The notes under the pieces: generated by a model
The model's input: the letters and a program-made list of their open reading frames with translations, nothing else
Database searches by the model: none
Told to the model about the DNA's origin: nothing
Origin: Turritopsis dohrnii
Lineage: Eukaryota > Cnidaria > Hydrozoa > Anthoathecata > Oceaniidae
Direction of reading: 5' to 3'
NCBI GenBank assembly: GCA_027922465.2
Contig: BQMF02000102.1
Location: forward strand, 186,001 to 250,000
Length of the DNA stretch: 64,000 bases
Translations under genes and position numbers: made by a program
Part shown: positions 21,573 through 35,189 of the stretch, one piece after another
How positions within the stretch are numbered: position 1 is the first letter of the stretch
Layout of the letters: each line of letters begins with the position of its first letter

Positions 21573-22537
21573 GACTAGTAACCCGTGTAAAAATTTTTTA
21601 CGGGTTTTAATTCTTAAAATGACGTCTCAAAAATGGTGTCAAAAAATTAATTTACAAAATGATGAACAGAAAGTGCATTAGTGTTGTAGTCACCACTTCG
21701 TCAATAACGCGGACCATAAAATACCAGTTATTTTCTTAGAGGTTTTAAAGATCTTTTCCAAATAACTTCGAGTCTAATTTAGGAGGCAATGCGATGGTTC
21801 CCCTGATTTTAAACACCCACTTAAACAGACACAACCTAGATAAAACATTTCCAAGTTTGCAATCATCACTGGAGTGCGCTCAAAAAATCGTTTTACTTGG
21901 AAGATCTGAAACCCATCAAAAATAAAAAATACGCGCTGTGGATCCGCTATTTTCACTCTCTAAAATAAATTGCATCTTGTGTAAAATATTTTACGTGTTT
22001 TGATTTAAAAAATAACGTCTCAGAAAATGGCCACAAAAATTGTAATCACGGAACGATGTTGAGAAAGTACATCCAACTGATCTGAAAAATACAGTAACCG
22101 TTACCGAGATCTCTGGGATCAATCATCACAGCCCTGTTCACATGTTGGGCGGACCATCAAAATGTAGTTCTCGAGATATCTTCCGAAAAGCGCTTTGCAC
22201 GATTCGAGATGCAATGCAATGGTTCCCCGTGATTAAAAAATGTAACGACAATATGGAAAAAACTCCTCACCCTTTTAATTAAAAACTCTGTAGGTATTCC
22301 AGATGAAGCATTTTACCTGTTCATTATCAACACTGCACATCATAAACATCCTTTTACGATACGATCTAGAAATAAATTGTGCGCACATGAAAACAACAGA
22401 AAGATTAAAATCCAAGATCCAAGGTAAACAGAAGCTATTTTGCTATTTTGAAAAGCCAAAACCGTAAGTCGTAAACGTGTCAAAACAAATTAATACCTTC
22501 GAACCAATCCAGAACGTCACGATTTAAAATTCATTTC
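21573..22537. repeat. Decayed relatives of the TAGCCGCC family
   Basis: Two diverged partial copies share gatgcaatgcaatggttcc-type and cactctctaaaata blocks (about 21573-21975 and 21976-22255). No gene is seen. Confidence 0.4.
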
Positions 22538-22538
22538 T

Positions 22539-25084
22539 TCAAAGTTCATTGTTTTTATTGGTCTTCCCTAAAGGAGAAGTAATGATGCAGAAGCCCTATT
22601 TATATTATAAGAAAAATAAAACAAACAAAAAAAGTTCACGAGCGTACTTACCTAAAAACATTAATAAATCTTTGTGCAATACTTTCGTTACTAACTTCGT
22701 TGTCTTGAGATTTCTTACTCTCGTATGTTTCATTACCTCTTTTTCAAAATAGCAAATGAAAACTTGCTGGCAAACGAACGTCAACGCTATCGATTCTTGA
22801 TCTTGCAAACAATCAAAACATTTGAACGATCAAATGCGCTGTGAGGGTTTCCGCTTATACTAATCGTGGATGTGTCTTGCGCGGTCTAACTGCCGCTATA
22901 TGACCACGATTAAGAAGATTTTGACCGTGAAAAACGACCCGAAACATTCACTCTCTAAACTAAAAACTGGATGCACAGCGCGTATTAGAATATAGACTAG
23001 CCGCCCAGGCGGCGTCGCTCGCCACCCATGTTCAGTATGCGTTGTGTCGCAGAATTTAACTCTTGCAAAAGTTTCTTTTCAGGCATTAATTTTTTAATTC
23101 ATTTCTTACATTCAGAAAATTTAAAACAGAAACAAATAGCAACATGGCTCAGAATATATATTCATACGCAGAAGAGAAGTAACTTTAATGTAAAAAAATG
23201 CAATATATAACACAGAAGCGTTTACCCAGACATACAAAACCAAACATTGAATAACATTACAAAAATGATACCTTCCAACTTTTTCTTTTGTTCCAAAGTT
23301 ACTACTGGACTGCAACCATTAATGAATTTTTGAAATGATATAGTTAGTTCTTCCCAAAAACCATCAACATCATGATTAAAACCATGAGTTTCATTTCTTT
23401 GTGCTTTTTTATTATTGCCTAAAAGAATAATATTTCAATTGTAATACCGGAAAAAAAAAAGAAACAAAAGAAAGGAAATTCAAGTACGCATTAATCCTAA
23501 AAACAATAACTAAGAACAAAAATTTACACGGAAGATAAAAAGTCACAAATAAAATCATAAAGCCAAAGTTATATACCTAGGCATAGTACGTAAACGATTA
23601 CCATAACACAAAATATGCATAAACGCGATAAAATATAAACTTAAGAAAAATAAAGCAATACAACACTTATTTTTTGTAGGATAGTTTCATTGCACAGTCA
23701 TTTAAATTACATAATCCATTCTTCTCTTAAGTAACCCTCTCAACATTATAACCCATCATGTGCTTCATTTCTATTTTAACAGATGAAAACATTCAAAAAA
23801 CATATACAAAAAACCTAATCATGCTATGCCGAAATCTAAAGAAAAACAAAACAAAGTAAAAGAAACTTTGAAAATATATTAACCTTAAAAATAATAATTA
23901 CACAAACGTAATGACAGAATTAGTATAGCTGAAAAATTTTTAACATATGAAAACATTTGTGGAGCCATTTTTTATTTCCAGTTCAAAGCTCCTCTCTGCT
24001 GGAAAATTAAAAAAACAACAGTAAACATCCCTCTTATCCTTTATTTATCCACTAATACTAACTGTGTTTTAACTAAATAGATACTATTTTAACTTTACCT
24101 TTCAATACCAATTCACATCATCATGATAGTAAACAATATTGATCATGTTCTGTAGCCATTATCAAACACTTCTAAACTCTTTTACTTTCTATATTTCATA
24201 CCTGTAAACAAATTAATAACACTCGATTAACTTTCCAGCATACTTTCCTATTGTAAACATACACTTTCTATTTGTTTTCTACTGCAATTTCACTATCATT
24301 TTTATACAGTGAAAGACATAAAAATGCTTTCTTCGTAACTTCATAACTGTGGAGCCATTTTGAAATAAATAAAATAAGGAACAGTTCGTTACCAAAACAA
24401 ATCAGTAAACTAAACGAAAGAACTCATATAATAAGATATCTATTCAAAGATATAGTATTTAATCTTTCAAAACTAAATTAGAACCATTCCTTACTGTGTA
24501 AATAAACATCATTTTGTTCTGCATTTCTTCACTACACTTTCTTCTGTATAGGGATATTTGATAACTAAAACGTAAACAAACATTTAAATACATTTAAATA
24601 CAAATACATATACCTAACTTGTTCTTTTATTAATCAAAAATAAAAGTTTTATAATAATACCTTTTGTTCGTTCGATCTTTCTGCAACTAATTTTTAAAAA
24701 CTTCACTGCACTTCTTCTGTATATCTAAATATGATTTTTCATTGTAAACAAACAACTAACTCACTTACACGTGCTCCCCATGTTCTTTTATTAAAAGTTG
24801 AGCAATAAACACGATAATAAAACGTTTTATAATAATAACAATACCTTCGTGCATACAAACCTGTGTTTCTTCGTCAGTTCTTTCGTCGATTTGCTGCCTA
24901 AAACAATCAAATTTAAATTAAAATATTCGTATAAAGAAACACGTCTTCTTCGCGAAGTTTCTTCCTCACGAAATGATCGTTGACAAATTTCGAACGAAGA
25001 AGATTGCATTGCTCGCACTCCTCCAAAGACGTTTTTCGGCTGATTTTCACTGCGCAAACCAAAAATAACAAAACGGAGGAGCAT
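22539..25084 (-). CDS. Candidate multi-exon gene, unrecognised product
   Basis: Spliced in order on the minus strand. Exon(s) within 25084-24861 (ATG at 25084 or 25009) end at cac-ag|gtttgt. A 20 bp microexon spans 24680-24661, between ttgcag and gtatta. Exon 23418-23272 lies between cttttag and gtatca. Exon 22762-22652 follows a cagcaag acceptor and ends at gtaagt. The last exon is 22567-22539, stop TGA. All phases join and no internal stop appears. The product is about 160 residues, very basic and Lys/Thr/Asn-rich at the front. The central part has Asp-Gly-Phe-Trp-Glu-Glu-Leu then Gln-Lys-Lys-Lys-Leu-Glu, and the last part is helical and Lys/Leu-rich. I see no signal peptide, membrane segment or known domain. 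An aataaa-like signal follows the stop. Repeat fragments lie in the third intron. The microexon and first exon are less sure than the two central exons. Confidence 0.45.
22998..23050 (+). repeat. TAGCCGCC unit, 5' fragment in an intron
   Basis: The first ~53 bp of the repeat, preceded at 22838-22997 by the alternative 3' tail. Both lie within the intron (22763-23271) of the candidate minus-strand gene. Confidence 0.55.
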
Positions 25085-25240
25085 ATACTAATCGCGGAAA
25101 ATCAAAAAAAACGCTCTCACAGCTGCGTGGCTTTACGACGAAAAGGGAAAAAATAAGAAGGTTTTGACCGTGAGAAAAAACCCAAATATATCACTGTCTA
25201 AAATAAAAGTGGGATGCACAAAGCGAATTAGTATAATAAG
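25085..25240 (+). repeat. Alternative 3' tail of TAGCCGCC family
   Basis: Contains ttttgaccgtgag, atatatcactgtctaaaa and gcgaattagtataat, matching 21418-21572 and 22838-22997. It abuts the right copy of the 115 bp inverted repeat. Confidence 0.55.
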
Positions 25241-25355
25241 ATGTATTAAAAGTTTTTTAACAGTATATTTTTGACCTGAAGATGTAAGAGATACTTACGA
25301 AAAGCTTCATTTAAGAAAATAAATTAATTGAATGTTCTTGTTTTTATTATTAAAA
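25241..25355 (-). repeat. 115 bp inverted repeat, right copy
   Basis: Reverse complement of 17468-17582 with about two mismatches. Confidence 0.8.
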
Positions 25356-27638
25356 AACTTATGGCGAATAGATACCTCATATCCATTTAGATGAGTCTTT
25401 CATATTTACTTAAGGGATTGTACCACTAGCCAAATTGATGTCACATTTTCTTAATATGCATGCATTGGAGATGCTGAAACAAATAGTTCTTTTAACATTC
25501 TGCATACAATCATTAATTAATTTAATCCAGGTCAACAATTCAACGACCATCATAGAGAAGGAAGTAACAACAAGAATAACGACAACCAATCCTTCTTGCT
25601 TCCAAACCAACGATACAGCTCAGCATCTGCGTTACTTGGCATATATTCTTACTTGCCTAAAGATTGTCGGCTTAAAAAAATAGGGTAATAATTTGATTTT
25701 TCTATCGTCAAGCAAGCTTCTATGCACATTACTACCAGCTTTCCTTCACTGTATATTTTCCATTTGAACGAAGAAAAAGGCATACATTTTCGATATAAGA
25801 AGATTATCGCGTATCATGGTTTAATCTTCTAACTGCACTGCACTAAGTTTCAATTTATTGGATAAAAGTGCATACACCAAATACCGCATAACTCGTGGAA
25901 GTTCATCGTAACTCCAATTCAGCAGTTTTAAAAAATGTTGAGTAGAAATTTTGTGATACTAAAGGAAGTCTCAGGTGTACCTGGAAATCGTATTTCCTGC
26001 CACTTCTTTGATTTTTCACATTGCAGTAAGTCTGAAGTGTTGTGTAAACCAACCCATGTAACCCAAAATCCACTGAAGTGCGAGGCAAGGATTATAGCCA
26101 AGTAAAATTCGGCATAATAGATTTTACTAGAAAGGCTTAAGTATCAGTTGGGAGTCTTTCTTTTTTTATACGTCTATGCTTTTATATAATATCATTTACT
26201 TTATGTAAGTAATTAAAAAAGTACATTAATTACGTCCATAAATTATTTTTACCACAAGGGAAAAGTTAGAGTGTCACTTATAAATCTTGCGTATTTGTTT
26301 ATAGAACTGGATCAGTAAATAATCAGTAAATAAGTCAAGTTTTCTAATGTTAAAGCTATAAGGTTCTACGTTCATCAGAGGTGCTACAATGTATATTCCC
26401 TTTAACATTCTTCATGCGATCATTACGTATTTTAATCATGGTAAAAAATTCGACACTTGACGATTAAAAGAAAGGCAATAATAACAACAAGATCGGTAAC
26501 TAAACATGTTTGTTCATTCAGCAACTACGGTATTGGAGACAAAGTTCAGCTTTGGTCTCCCAAAAAGATTGGGATTTGCAGTTTTTTATCACATTGCAAG
26601 TTGCTTTACATATTACTGGCAGATGATCTTCATTGCATGTTTCTAAAAAAGGTATACAGTTTAATTGAGCACAGCTATGTCGAAACGGAGCATTATCGTA
26701 TTGTCGTCTGTCTAATTATTTACGTCAGAGACTAAAATAGAATGTCTCATCACCTTTGTTGTGCCTTGTAAAATTAATTTTCTGTTATTTGTAGTTGGAT
26801 CTATAATTCCTGACATCTGAAACCAAAAATAGAGACGGTATTGGGATTTACCCCATCAACAGAAAGCGTAGTACCAGCAGTTGTATATAAACTATTCTAC
26901 CATATCATTGGCTATATATCAAAGTCCTGACTAACTCAGTGCGGACAATTTTTTGATGACGTAGCTGTACTTGTTTTGATGTAACTTTCATTCAGTAGAA
27001 AGATTTCTCAAAAAAGGCCAAATAACCATATCATAATTAACGATAATACATCAGCTACATATTCTAGTAAGTACATTTTAAAAGTATTATTTTAATTCAG
27101 TTAAACAATTTCACGAATTCACTCAAACTTAAAATGCTTTGATAAAGCACTTTAACAAAGATTACTGTAACACAACTCTTTCAATGTATCTCATTGAAAT
27201 ATTTTTGTTTTATCTGTTTTAGTAAAACTGTTTTACCATATCACTGGTTGCAGCAAAAAGCCAAACAACCCAAGGTTTTCTCTGTGAGAAATTAGTCCTG
27301 GAAGATAAGTCATCACTTTGATTCAGCAGATAGACTGCTCAGCAAAGACCACATAAACCTATCATCACTAACGACATTATATGAGCTGAACACGAAAGAT
27401 CTTGTCTTCAAAAAAGGGTTGAAGTAAGTACTTCATCAATGTGGACTTTTTATTCAGGAACAAAAATAACGATTAAACTCAAAAATGGATCGCTTTTCTA
27501 AAATAACATTTTATCAAGGATTCTCATAACAAAAAGACGAAAAACTGAAGAATCGAAATAATTAAAATGCTTGAAACATGAAAACATGACCCAACATAAA
27601 AAAATTATATTCATTGTTACTGCTCTTTGCGATGTACA

Positions 27639-27889
27639 GTGTCTTTCAACAAATTGGCAACAAAATTATTACCGCAGTCTTTAAATTAAATATCCAATTT
27701 AATCTTATAAATTTTATATCAATGGAATCCTTATTTTTGTCTTTCCCATGATATATGTTTTGTAGGAAATGTAAAAGAAGAAGAAGAGAAAATCGAAAAA
27801 ATAAAAGCAAAAACTCATTAATTTCTTAACGATCAATTAAGAAAAAAAATTTACAACCATATCTTAATTGTTTTAAGGTGCAAAATCTG
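27639..27889 (+). mobile_element. Truncated copy of the 17584 foldback element
   Basis: It starts TA|cagtgtctttcaacaaatt and follows the 17584 element through ggtgcaaaatct, then leaves it. The right half is missing. Confidence 0.65.
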
Positions 27890-28479
27890 TATAACAAAAC
27901 CAACAGTACTGGGAATAGTGCATTCATTACATCCATAAACTGTTATATTGCGCCAAGGGAAACATTTAATGTTTGTTATTAATGATAGTTTAGTCTTGGG
28001 TATCTGTTTATAGAAGTGGATCTCTGAATAAATCGCTGATAGGTTTCTTAATTTAAAAGTACTGTAAGGTGCTGCATTCATTACAGGTGCTATATCAATT
28101 AGTTCCTTTAACTTTCTTCACATTATCATTAATTTTCTTAATTCAAATCAAGAATTCAACATTTACCAACAAAGAGAAGGACAAACAACAACAACAACAA
28201 CAACAACGTCAACCAACCTTCTTGCTTACAAACCAAGAATACCATTCAGCCCTAACGTTATTTGGACAAATATTATTAATTGCGTATTAACTGACAGCTT
28301 GGCTCCAGCGATAAGGTAGTGATGTGACTTTTCTATCGCATAGGAATTCATTTACATATATTTCAAGGAGCCTTTATTTGTTGCATATTTCTATCATGAC
28401 TGAAGAAAAGGCATTAATTTTAGATTGAGTATGACTAGGTATTCTAATAATCTGTTGTTCCAAAACAACTATTAAAGTA

Positions 28480-28952
28480 CGTTTCAAATGAACTTGCACA
28501 GTTTCTATAAATGCTTGGCAAATTTGAAAGTTACGAGATATTTCAAAAATTCTTTTTGCGCTGTGTCAAGCTTAAAAAGCACTTTTTCATGATATAAAAA
28601 ATTTGGAAGAATAATGAAAATGGAAGAAGAAAAATGAAGATGAAAAAAACGAGCTTTTTATAGAAAAGAGCAAAACAGCTCAATTTTTTGTGAGACAAAC
28701 TTCAATCTTTGATCGTTCAAAAAGCGAAATAAGTTTTCAAAAAAGTAAAATAGATATCGCAAGATATAATCCTTTAAAGTCACTTCGGTCGCATGTTTCT
28801 CGTGTTTACAAACTTGTAAGGATTTGATGAAAACCGGGGGTGATAGATTTTGCGAAGGTAATTAACATTTAGTATAGTATAATTTTTGAAATATCTGATA
28901 GACTTCAAATTTGCCAAGCATTTATAAAAACTGTGCAAGTTCATTTGAAACG
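28480..28952. mobile_element. TA-flanked MITE, 473 bp
   Basis: The ends (cgtttcaaatgaacttg and its complement) pair for about 70-80 bp and are flanked by TA. It interrupts a module of the array. No coding capacity. Confidence 0.75.
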
Positions 28953-31900
28953 TACTGTAGATTGTCTAATTTTTAAGGACAAAAGATTAAATGAAATTTC
29001 TCATCACATTCAACGCATCTCATCAAATTAATATTGTTTTATTTGTAGTTGGCTCTATCATATCTGACATTTAATGTCAAGAATACAAACAACGATATTG
29101 CGATTTACTCCACCAAACCTTCTCGCTTCTAAATCAAGCATACCATTAAGCACTTACATTATTCGGGCAGATATTCTTACTTGCGTAGTGATTGAAGACT
29201 TGGCTCTCGCCATCAGGTATAGATTGAAATGTTTTATCGCATCGGGTGTCCTTTGACATATTACTGGCAGCTTTTCTTAGCAGCATATTTCCGATTTCAA
29301 TGAACAAAAGGAACAACTTTTTTGATCGCCCATATGCTCTAATAGTTTATTGTTGAAATTGAACTGTCACTTTGTCTAAATATTAAGGTCACATGTATAT
29401 CGTAGACTTAATTTTTTTTGGTCTCTAGTTGAATCTTTAATACCTGACATCTGAAATCAAGAAAAAAGATAACGGTTTTGCGATTTACCCCATCAAACAG
29501 ACGTTCTAGTCAGTGATTGTAAATAAACTGTTCTACTACGAATACAGAAAAAATTGACCCACTCAGGAAGTAAGTGCAAACAATTTATTCATGACATAAC
29601 CGCGTTCACGTGGAAGAACTTTCAGTTTTGTGCATTTCAATATTTGTTCGAATAATAAAATGTTTTTTCTCGACAGATTTTCACTGGGATTTAAACCTCT
29701 ACCTTCATTCATCAGAATTTTCAACAGTGGCAATATAGCTCCATCATCATTAACGTTAATATATTGACTATAAAGGGAAGATTTCCTCTGAGAAGAAACA
29801 TCGAACAAAGTAAGTAAGTACGAACATTTAAACCTGTAATTATAATTCCAGACAATTTTTTTCCTTTAAAACATCAAAACGATTTGAAGGGACCGCAACG
29901 TAAAAAAGCGAATTCTAATTATTGCTACTACTTACGATGCATAGCTGAATCAAATATATTATTGTGAGTTAGAAAAAAACGTCTATAAATTATACTTTTT
30001 TGTGAATAGACAAGTTAGAGAGTTAATTACAGTAGTCGAGTCTTGTATATGTTCTTAAGGGATAAATCACTAAAAAACTTGCTGTCAATATTTTCTAATA
30101 TGAAAGCGTTAGTAAGTTCTACATTCGCCAGAGAAGCTTAAACAAATAGCTCCTTTAACTTTCTTCATAAAATTATAAACTTCTTTAATTCAGATCAAAA
30201 ATTCAACAATTTACCATCGAAAGAAAAGGACATAACAACAACAACAACGTCAACCAAACTTTCTTGCTTACAAACCAAGAATACCATTCAGTACTTACGT
30301 TAATTAGGCAAATATTACTAATTGCGTCACTACGACAGGTTGGATCCGGTGATAAGGTAGTGTCTTGAATTTTCCATTACATAAGGAGTTCCTTTATATA
30401 TTTCTGGTAGCCTTTATTCACTGAAATAAAATTTCCTATCACATTCAATGCATGCCATCAAATTAATACTGTTATATTTGTAGTTGGCTACATCATATCT
30501 GGCATCTGAAGACAAGAAAACCAACAACGATATTGGGATTTACTCCACTAAACCAAGGTTCTAGTATTAGTGGTTGAAGTTATATCACTGCCAACAGGAA
30601 AAACTTGACTGATTCAGGAAGTGAGTGTGGGGAATTTGTCTGTGAAACAGGTACACTCATTGTGAGACATCTTTCAGATTTGCAGCATACCAAATCTTTT
30701 GTGAATTTAAAGTACAAAAATTTTTTTTCCTGACAGATTTACATTGGAATATTAGTCCTACACCTACATTCCACAAAAAGACCTTTCAACAAAGATCCCG
30801 TCACCTTATCATTGCTAACGTTTATATAACTAAAAAGGGAAACATATTGTACTTAAGGAAATATTACAGTAAGTGCATTTTAAAAAGATAACTATTATTT
30901 AGAAAAACAAATTTTAAACTAGTCCTGGGAATAGTGCATTCATTAATCCATAAACTGTTTTATTGCGCCAAAGAAAACATTTAATATTTGTTATTAACAA
31001 TAGTTCAGTCTTGGGTATCTGTTTGAAGGGGTGGATCTCTGAATAAATCGCTGTCAGGTTTCCTAATTTAGAAAAGAAAATTTTAAAACTTCACTCAAAA
31101 CAGGATCGCCTTTATAGAAAAACATTTTAGGTAAGGTTTGTAAGAATACAAGAATAAAAAATTGGAACATTGAAAGGATCAAAATGCTTGAAATAACAAA
31201 ATCATTTAAAAGGAAACTCCTTACAATAATATAACAAAAGAAGCAGCGGTATTGTGATTGAGCGCATCTAATAGATCAATAAACTATTCTCTTGTGTGAC
31301 CAGAAAGGTTTGAGCGATCTTTAGCATAGTTGAATCCTGCATACTTGTTTAAAGCATTGCACCGTTAAATACACTGTTGGAAGACTTTATAATTTAAGAG
31401 CACTTTCATGTTCTATATATAGATGATAAAACAAATAGTTGTTTTAATATCTTTCATACAATTATTATTCTCTTCAATCAAGGTCAACATTTCAGCGATT
31501 GAATATCAAAGAGAAGGAAATAACAATATCAGCAATCGCCAGCAAGCACTTTTTTTCAAAGGAAGGATATCGTTCAGCAACTACGTCATTTAGTCAAATA
31601 TTCTTGTTTGCCCAGTGATTGTCAGCTTGGCTCTCGCATTAAGGTAGTGATTTTAATTTTCTATCACAAAACGAGTCCCTTTGCAAATTAGTGGTTCTTT
31701 TTCTTTACTATATACTTCCAATTTGAATGAAGAATTGGTATAAATTCTTAATCGAGGAGGATTATTGTCTATTTCTATAAGTGAAGTAACATGGTTTTTA
31801 ATTGTTAACGTGAGAGAGTAAAATGGAGTGTCTCATCACTTCAATTTAATTTCGTTTTCTTTTTAGTCGATCCGCTAATACCTACAATCTGAAGGCAAAA

Positions 31901-32300
31901 AGAAGAGAACGTTATTACGATCCATCAAACAGAAATCTTGTTATCAGTGGTTGCAATTTAACTATTGTATTTTATCCCTGGTTACAGCAAAATTTGAGTA
32001 ACTCAGGAAGTGAGTGGTGACAATTTGTTTATGACATAGCTGCACTCATTAAAAGATTTTAGCTTCTTACCGTTTAAAGCGTTTTTGTTACTTCCTAATA
32101 AAAATATTTCCTTCTCCTAGATTTTCATTGGGATATTGGACCTCCATTTTCATACAGCATAAAGAATTACAGACAAAGATCACAGACCCAATCATCGTTT
32201 ACGTCAAACTTATCAACTATTAACGAAAGATCTTGTCCTTTAAGAAGGATTGCAGGAAGTACTTTTAAAAGGTAGCTGTAATCATTATTCAGTAAATTTT

Positions 32301-32771
32301 ACAATTTCATTTTCAACCGAGCGCTTTTTTATGATAACATTTTCACAAAAACTACAACACCGGGATGAAGCATTCAAACATCGGAAGAGATTGAATGGTT
32401 GAAACATCAAAATCATTTAAAGGGACCTTAACTCAAGACAGGTCTTTTTGTTATTACTTCGGTTAACAATGTATAACTCGAAAAAAGATTTTCCAGTTGT
32501 CTAAGCAACATGTCAAGGATAATATTCTTTAAAAATATATTGTGCTTCATTCACCGTTTAGAACTTACAGTCATTGAATGCCCTAGAACTAGAGTTAAAG
32601 AACTAAAGTTTTTATTGTGTTGCAGCAGTCCACTGTTGTTTCCACTGTTATGCCCTTTTACCAAGCATTTCTACCAATGTCATATCTTTCTGTAAAATTA
32701 ATAACCTAAAAATGTTGAATGGCCTTCATATTCCTTAAAACAGATAAAAAAGGTTATGCATGTTTGTTGCT
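32301..32771. other. No gene recognised
   Basis: AT-rich. The short frame at 32510-32695 has no recognisable content. Confidence 0.5.
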
Positions 32772-33438
32772 TAAGCGTGGTTCACACGAGTCATAAAGTT
32801 GTTCTAATCGTATTGCGCATAATGAAATTTCGTAAGTTTATTCCCGTGTGAACGTCAGCAGGTATCGAATAACTTTACGAAAAGTGGTTTTAGAACAAAT
32901 TTAGAACAACTTTTGCAATCAAAAAGTTTTCATTTTAAATTTTATTCTAGAATAACTTTTGTACGCAAAGTGAGTTTTTGTCAATTTTTGAAGGAAAAAT
33001 GTGTTTTCGGCGAGTTTTATTTTCAAGATGGCAGAAATAAAAGGCCAAAAAGGAGAAATCGTAATAATGCCAGCTGAAGGCTAAAAGCTAGCCAAAAAAG
33101 TTAGGCTTTATGAAGTTAGACCCTTCTCATAGGGAAAGAGATAAAAATGCTTGGGAATAGTTGATGATAATAGTGTCTGTAGCGCCCTCTTTCTTCAAGA
33201 ATATTTCGTTCTTTGAATTTTTGATTTCATCATCACTTCGCCTTTTTCGTGAATGAACAAGAAGAAGCTTTCCCAAAGTGACATCCTCCATTTCACAGAT
33301 AGTTGCTTTCATAAATTTACGTCTTGAAGTTTTCAATGTGAACGTCAACAGGTACTTACGAAAATTCTACTCAAATATCTACCGTAAAGTTATTCAGCTA
33401 GTTTTTCACAACTTTATGACCCATGTGAACCAAGCTTT
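32772..33438. mobile_element. DNA transposon-like element with TIRs, ~667 bp
   Basis: taagcgtggttcacacg at the left end pairs with the complement of atgtgaaccaagcttta at the right end. The pairing continues through cataaagttgt and gtgaacgtcaacaggta-type words. A minus-strand frame inside (33127-33348) is Lys/Glu-rich and not recognisable as a transposase. I could not fix a target duplication. Confidence 0.6.
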
Positions 33439-35189
33439 ACTGACCCTATTACAAACTAGTTCATGGCCCTGTGAACTGTAGAAAACCATAAAGAAAAATT
33501 GATGGAACTACTTCAAACATGGGAATTTAAAACAATTACGAATTTGTGATACTGTTTTTATATTCATTACTGCTCCAACCCCTACTACTTCGTCAGAAAT
33601 GGCAGCTTATTTCAAGTTTATAGCTTACAGTTTATTGGTTTATTTCTACTAGCTATATCCAAATAGATGTAATTGTTTCTTTACCTAGAAATTTGTATAA
33701 TATTAAGGTACTTACAATGAATCAACTCAAACCTAAAAATAAATAAATAAACAAATTAAAACAATAGAAAATATGATAAACATTATGACTGAGTTGTTAA
33801 TTGTACAAACCAATTACATGGATACACAAGGAATTATTAGCAAGCAACTGTGGACATTGTTACTGGTCATTATAGTAATAGTATAATATATCTGATTGTC
33901 ATTGAAAATAACTTTTACTTACTACATTTGCTATATACCATTCACTGAGTGACTTCACTGCAGTTTGTTCCTTATTTATTATCTTCAGTAAAATCAACAG
34001 AATTGAACAACTGAGATCAGCTGCATCCACGGCAGTGTTACAAAAGATTTCTGCAACTGCGATTGGACTTACACTATTTTATTGTGTGACCTATACAAGT
34101 CATGGGGAATAAATTTAGCAGGTTAGTGTTGTATGTGTTTGTAAAATTCACAACAATCATTTTGTTACCGGTGAAAGGTTCGCAGATTTCTCAATATGCC
34201 GTCGCATAGGCATTTCACAAATGCAGCAGTGGTAGTATAGCTTTGGTTTTATTTGTTTTTAACCTTTTACTGTCTTTCTATTATCCCAACTTGGAAATGG
34301 AAGTAATAAGTGAATAATACTACCTATTAAATTTATGTATTTAGTAAAACAACGAGATGCTCTACAGATTGTAGTATTATTCCTGCATATGACTGTGAGA
34401 TAATGTAACATTATAAAAATTCGATTGTAAAGTTCATCTGTTTCTGAAAATTTTTTTAATAATACTTAATATCCAAAAAGTCTTACACCAGTAAATGTCA
34501 TACAAATTAATAGCACATGTCGCAACAGCAAATATCGCATTAACATCGAAGATCAAAAGTAAATGTTGCAAATATAAAATAAAATTTTGCCGCATCCACT
34601 TCTCAATGATAAATGTCAACAATCGTTACAACAACCGTCCCAACACTCGAAAACAAATGTCTTGATGTACTGCAAAAATATCACTAGCCAGATAACTTAG
34701 GAAAATAATGAAAATAGGATAAGATGTTATTTAAAAGTTTTTCTTCGTGTACGAGAAAAAACAACTCAACTTTACTGTAATCTCAAAATAAGTTTTATAA
34801 GTACCCCTTTCTGATGATTTGTTCAAGCTTTGTGTGTCACAATAAGCATCTTGGTAACTAAAGTCTAGAAATAACAAAGGGCCAGAAAGGAATTTCGCTA
34901 GAATAAGTGAAAAGGTCTATTTGCTTTGAGTAATACTATATAGATTTGAAATGCTGCTACCGTTTGTGCCAGATGGCTCTTCGTCTTATTAAGCCACCAT
35001 ATGTAGAAAATTAGAAGTCAACACAAGAAGTGTTTTCTATTACATATAATAATCTGCTCTTCTCAAAACGTCTTCACCATTTATGCTAATTTTAAAGAAG
35101 TTTCGAACAAATCAAGTACCGTAATTCTTCTTATTTGGTGCGAAACAAACAATAAATACCTTTTGCGATTTATGCTATTTAATTGGAAC
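33439..35189. other. No gene recognised
   Basis: About 1.75 kb of AT-rich sequence. No frame or splice-site arrangement was convincing. Confidence 0.5.

Larger units (their letters stand above)
25380..32300 (+). repeat. Diverged tandem array of ~1-1.3 kb modules
   Basis: Several modules follow one another, each with a lead-in (agtcttg...ttaagg, near 25391, 28000, 30035, 31010 and 31328) and a block A. Block A has Asn-rich aacaacaa sequence followed by cattcagcacttacg-type words (about 25529, 26435, 28145, 30192, 31480). Block B starts like gtagttggctctat and ends in a donor-like gtaagtac (about 26793, 29048, 29427, 30484, 31866). Nearly all blocks carry stops or frameshifts. The segments 27908-28055 and 30924-31072 are especially alike, so some duplication is recent. 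I read it as a decayed tandem gene or exon array, but it may be a complex satellite. Confidence 0.55.

Noticed and set aside
24827..24860. Extension of the first exon to the aag|gtattg donor (24844)
   Set aside because: The frame stays open, but the phase then fails to join through the microexon to 23418; the donor after cac-ag at 24860 fits all later joins.
22998..25240. Candidate minus-strand gene as cargo captured between the two ends of a TAGCCGCC element
   Set aside because: Two of its exons (22539-22567 and 22652-22762) lie outside the supposed element, so the repeat fragments are better read as insertions in an intron and upstream.
33127..33348. Minus-strand frame as transposase of the TIR element
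   Set aside because: It is too short, Lys/Glu-rich, and shows no DDE/D or zinc-finger pattern.
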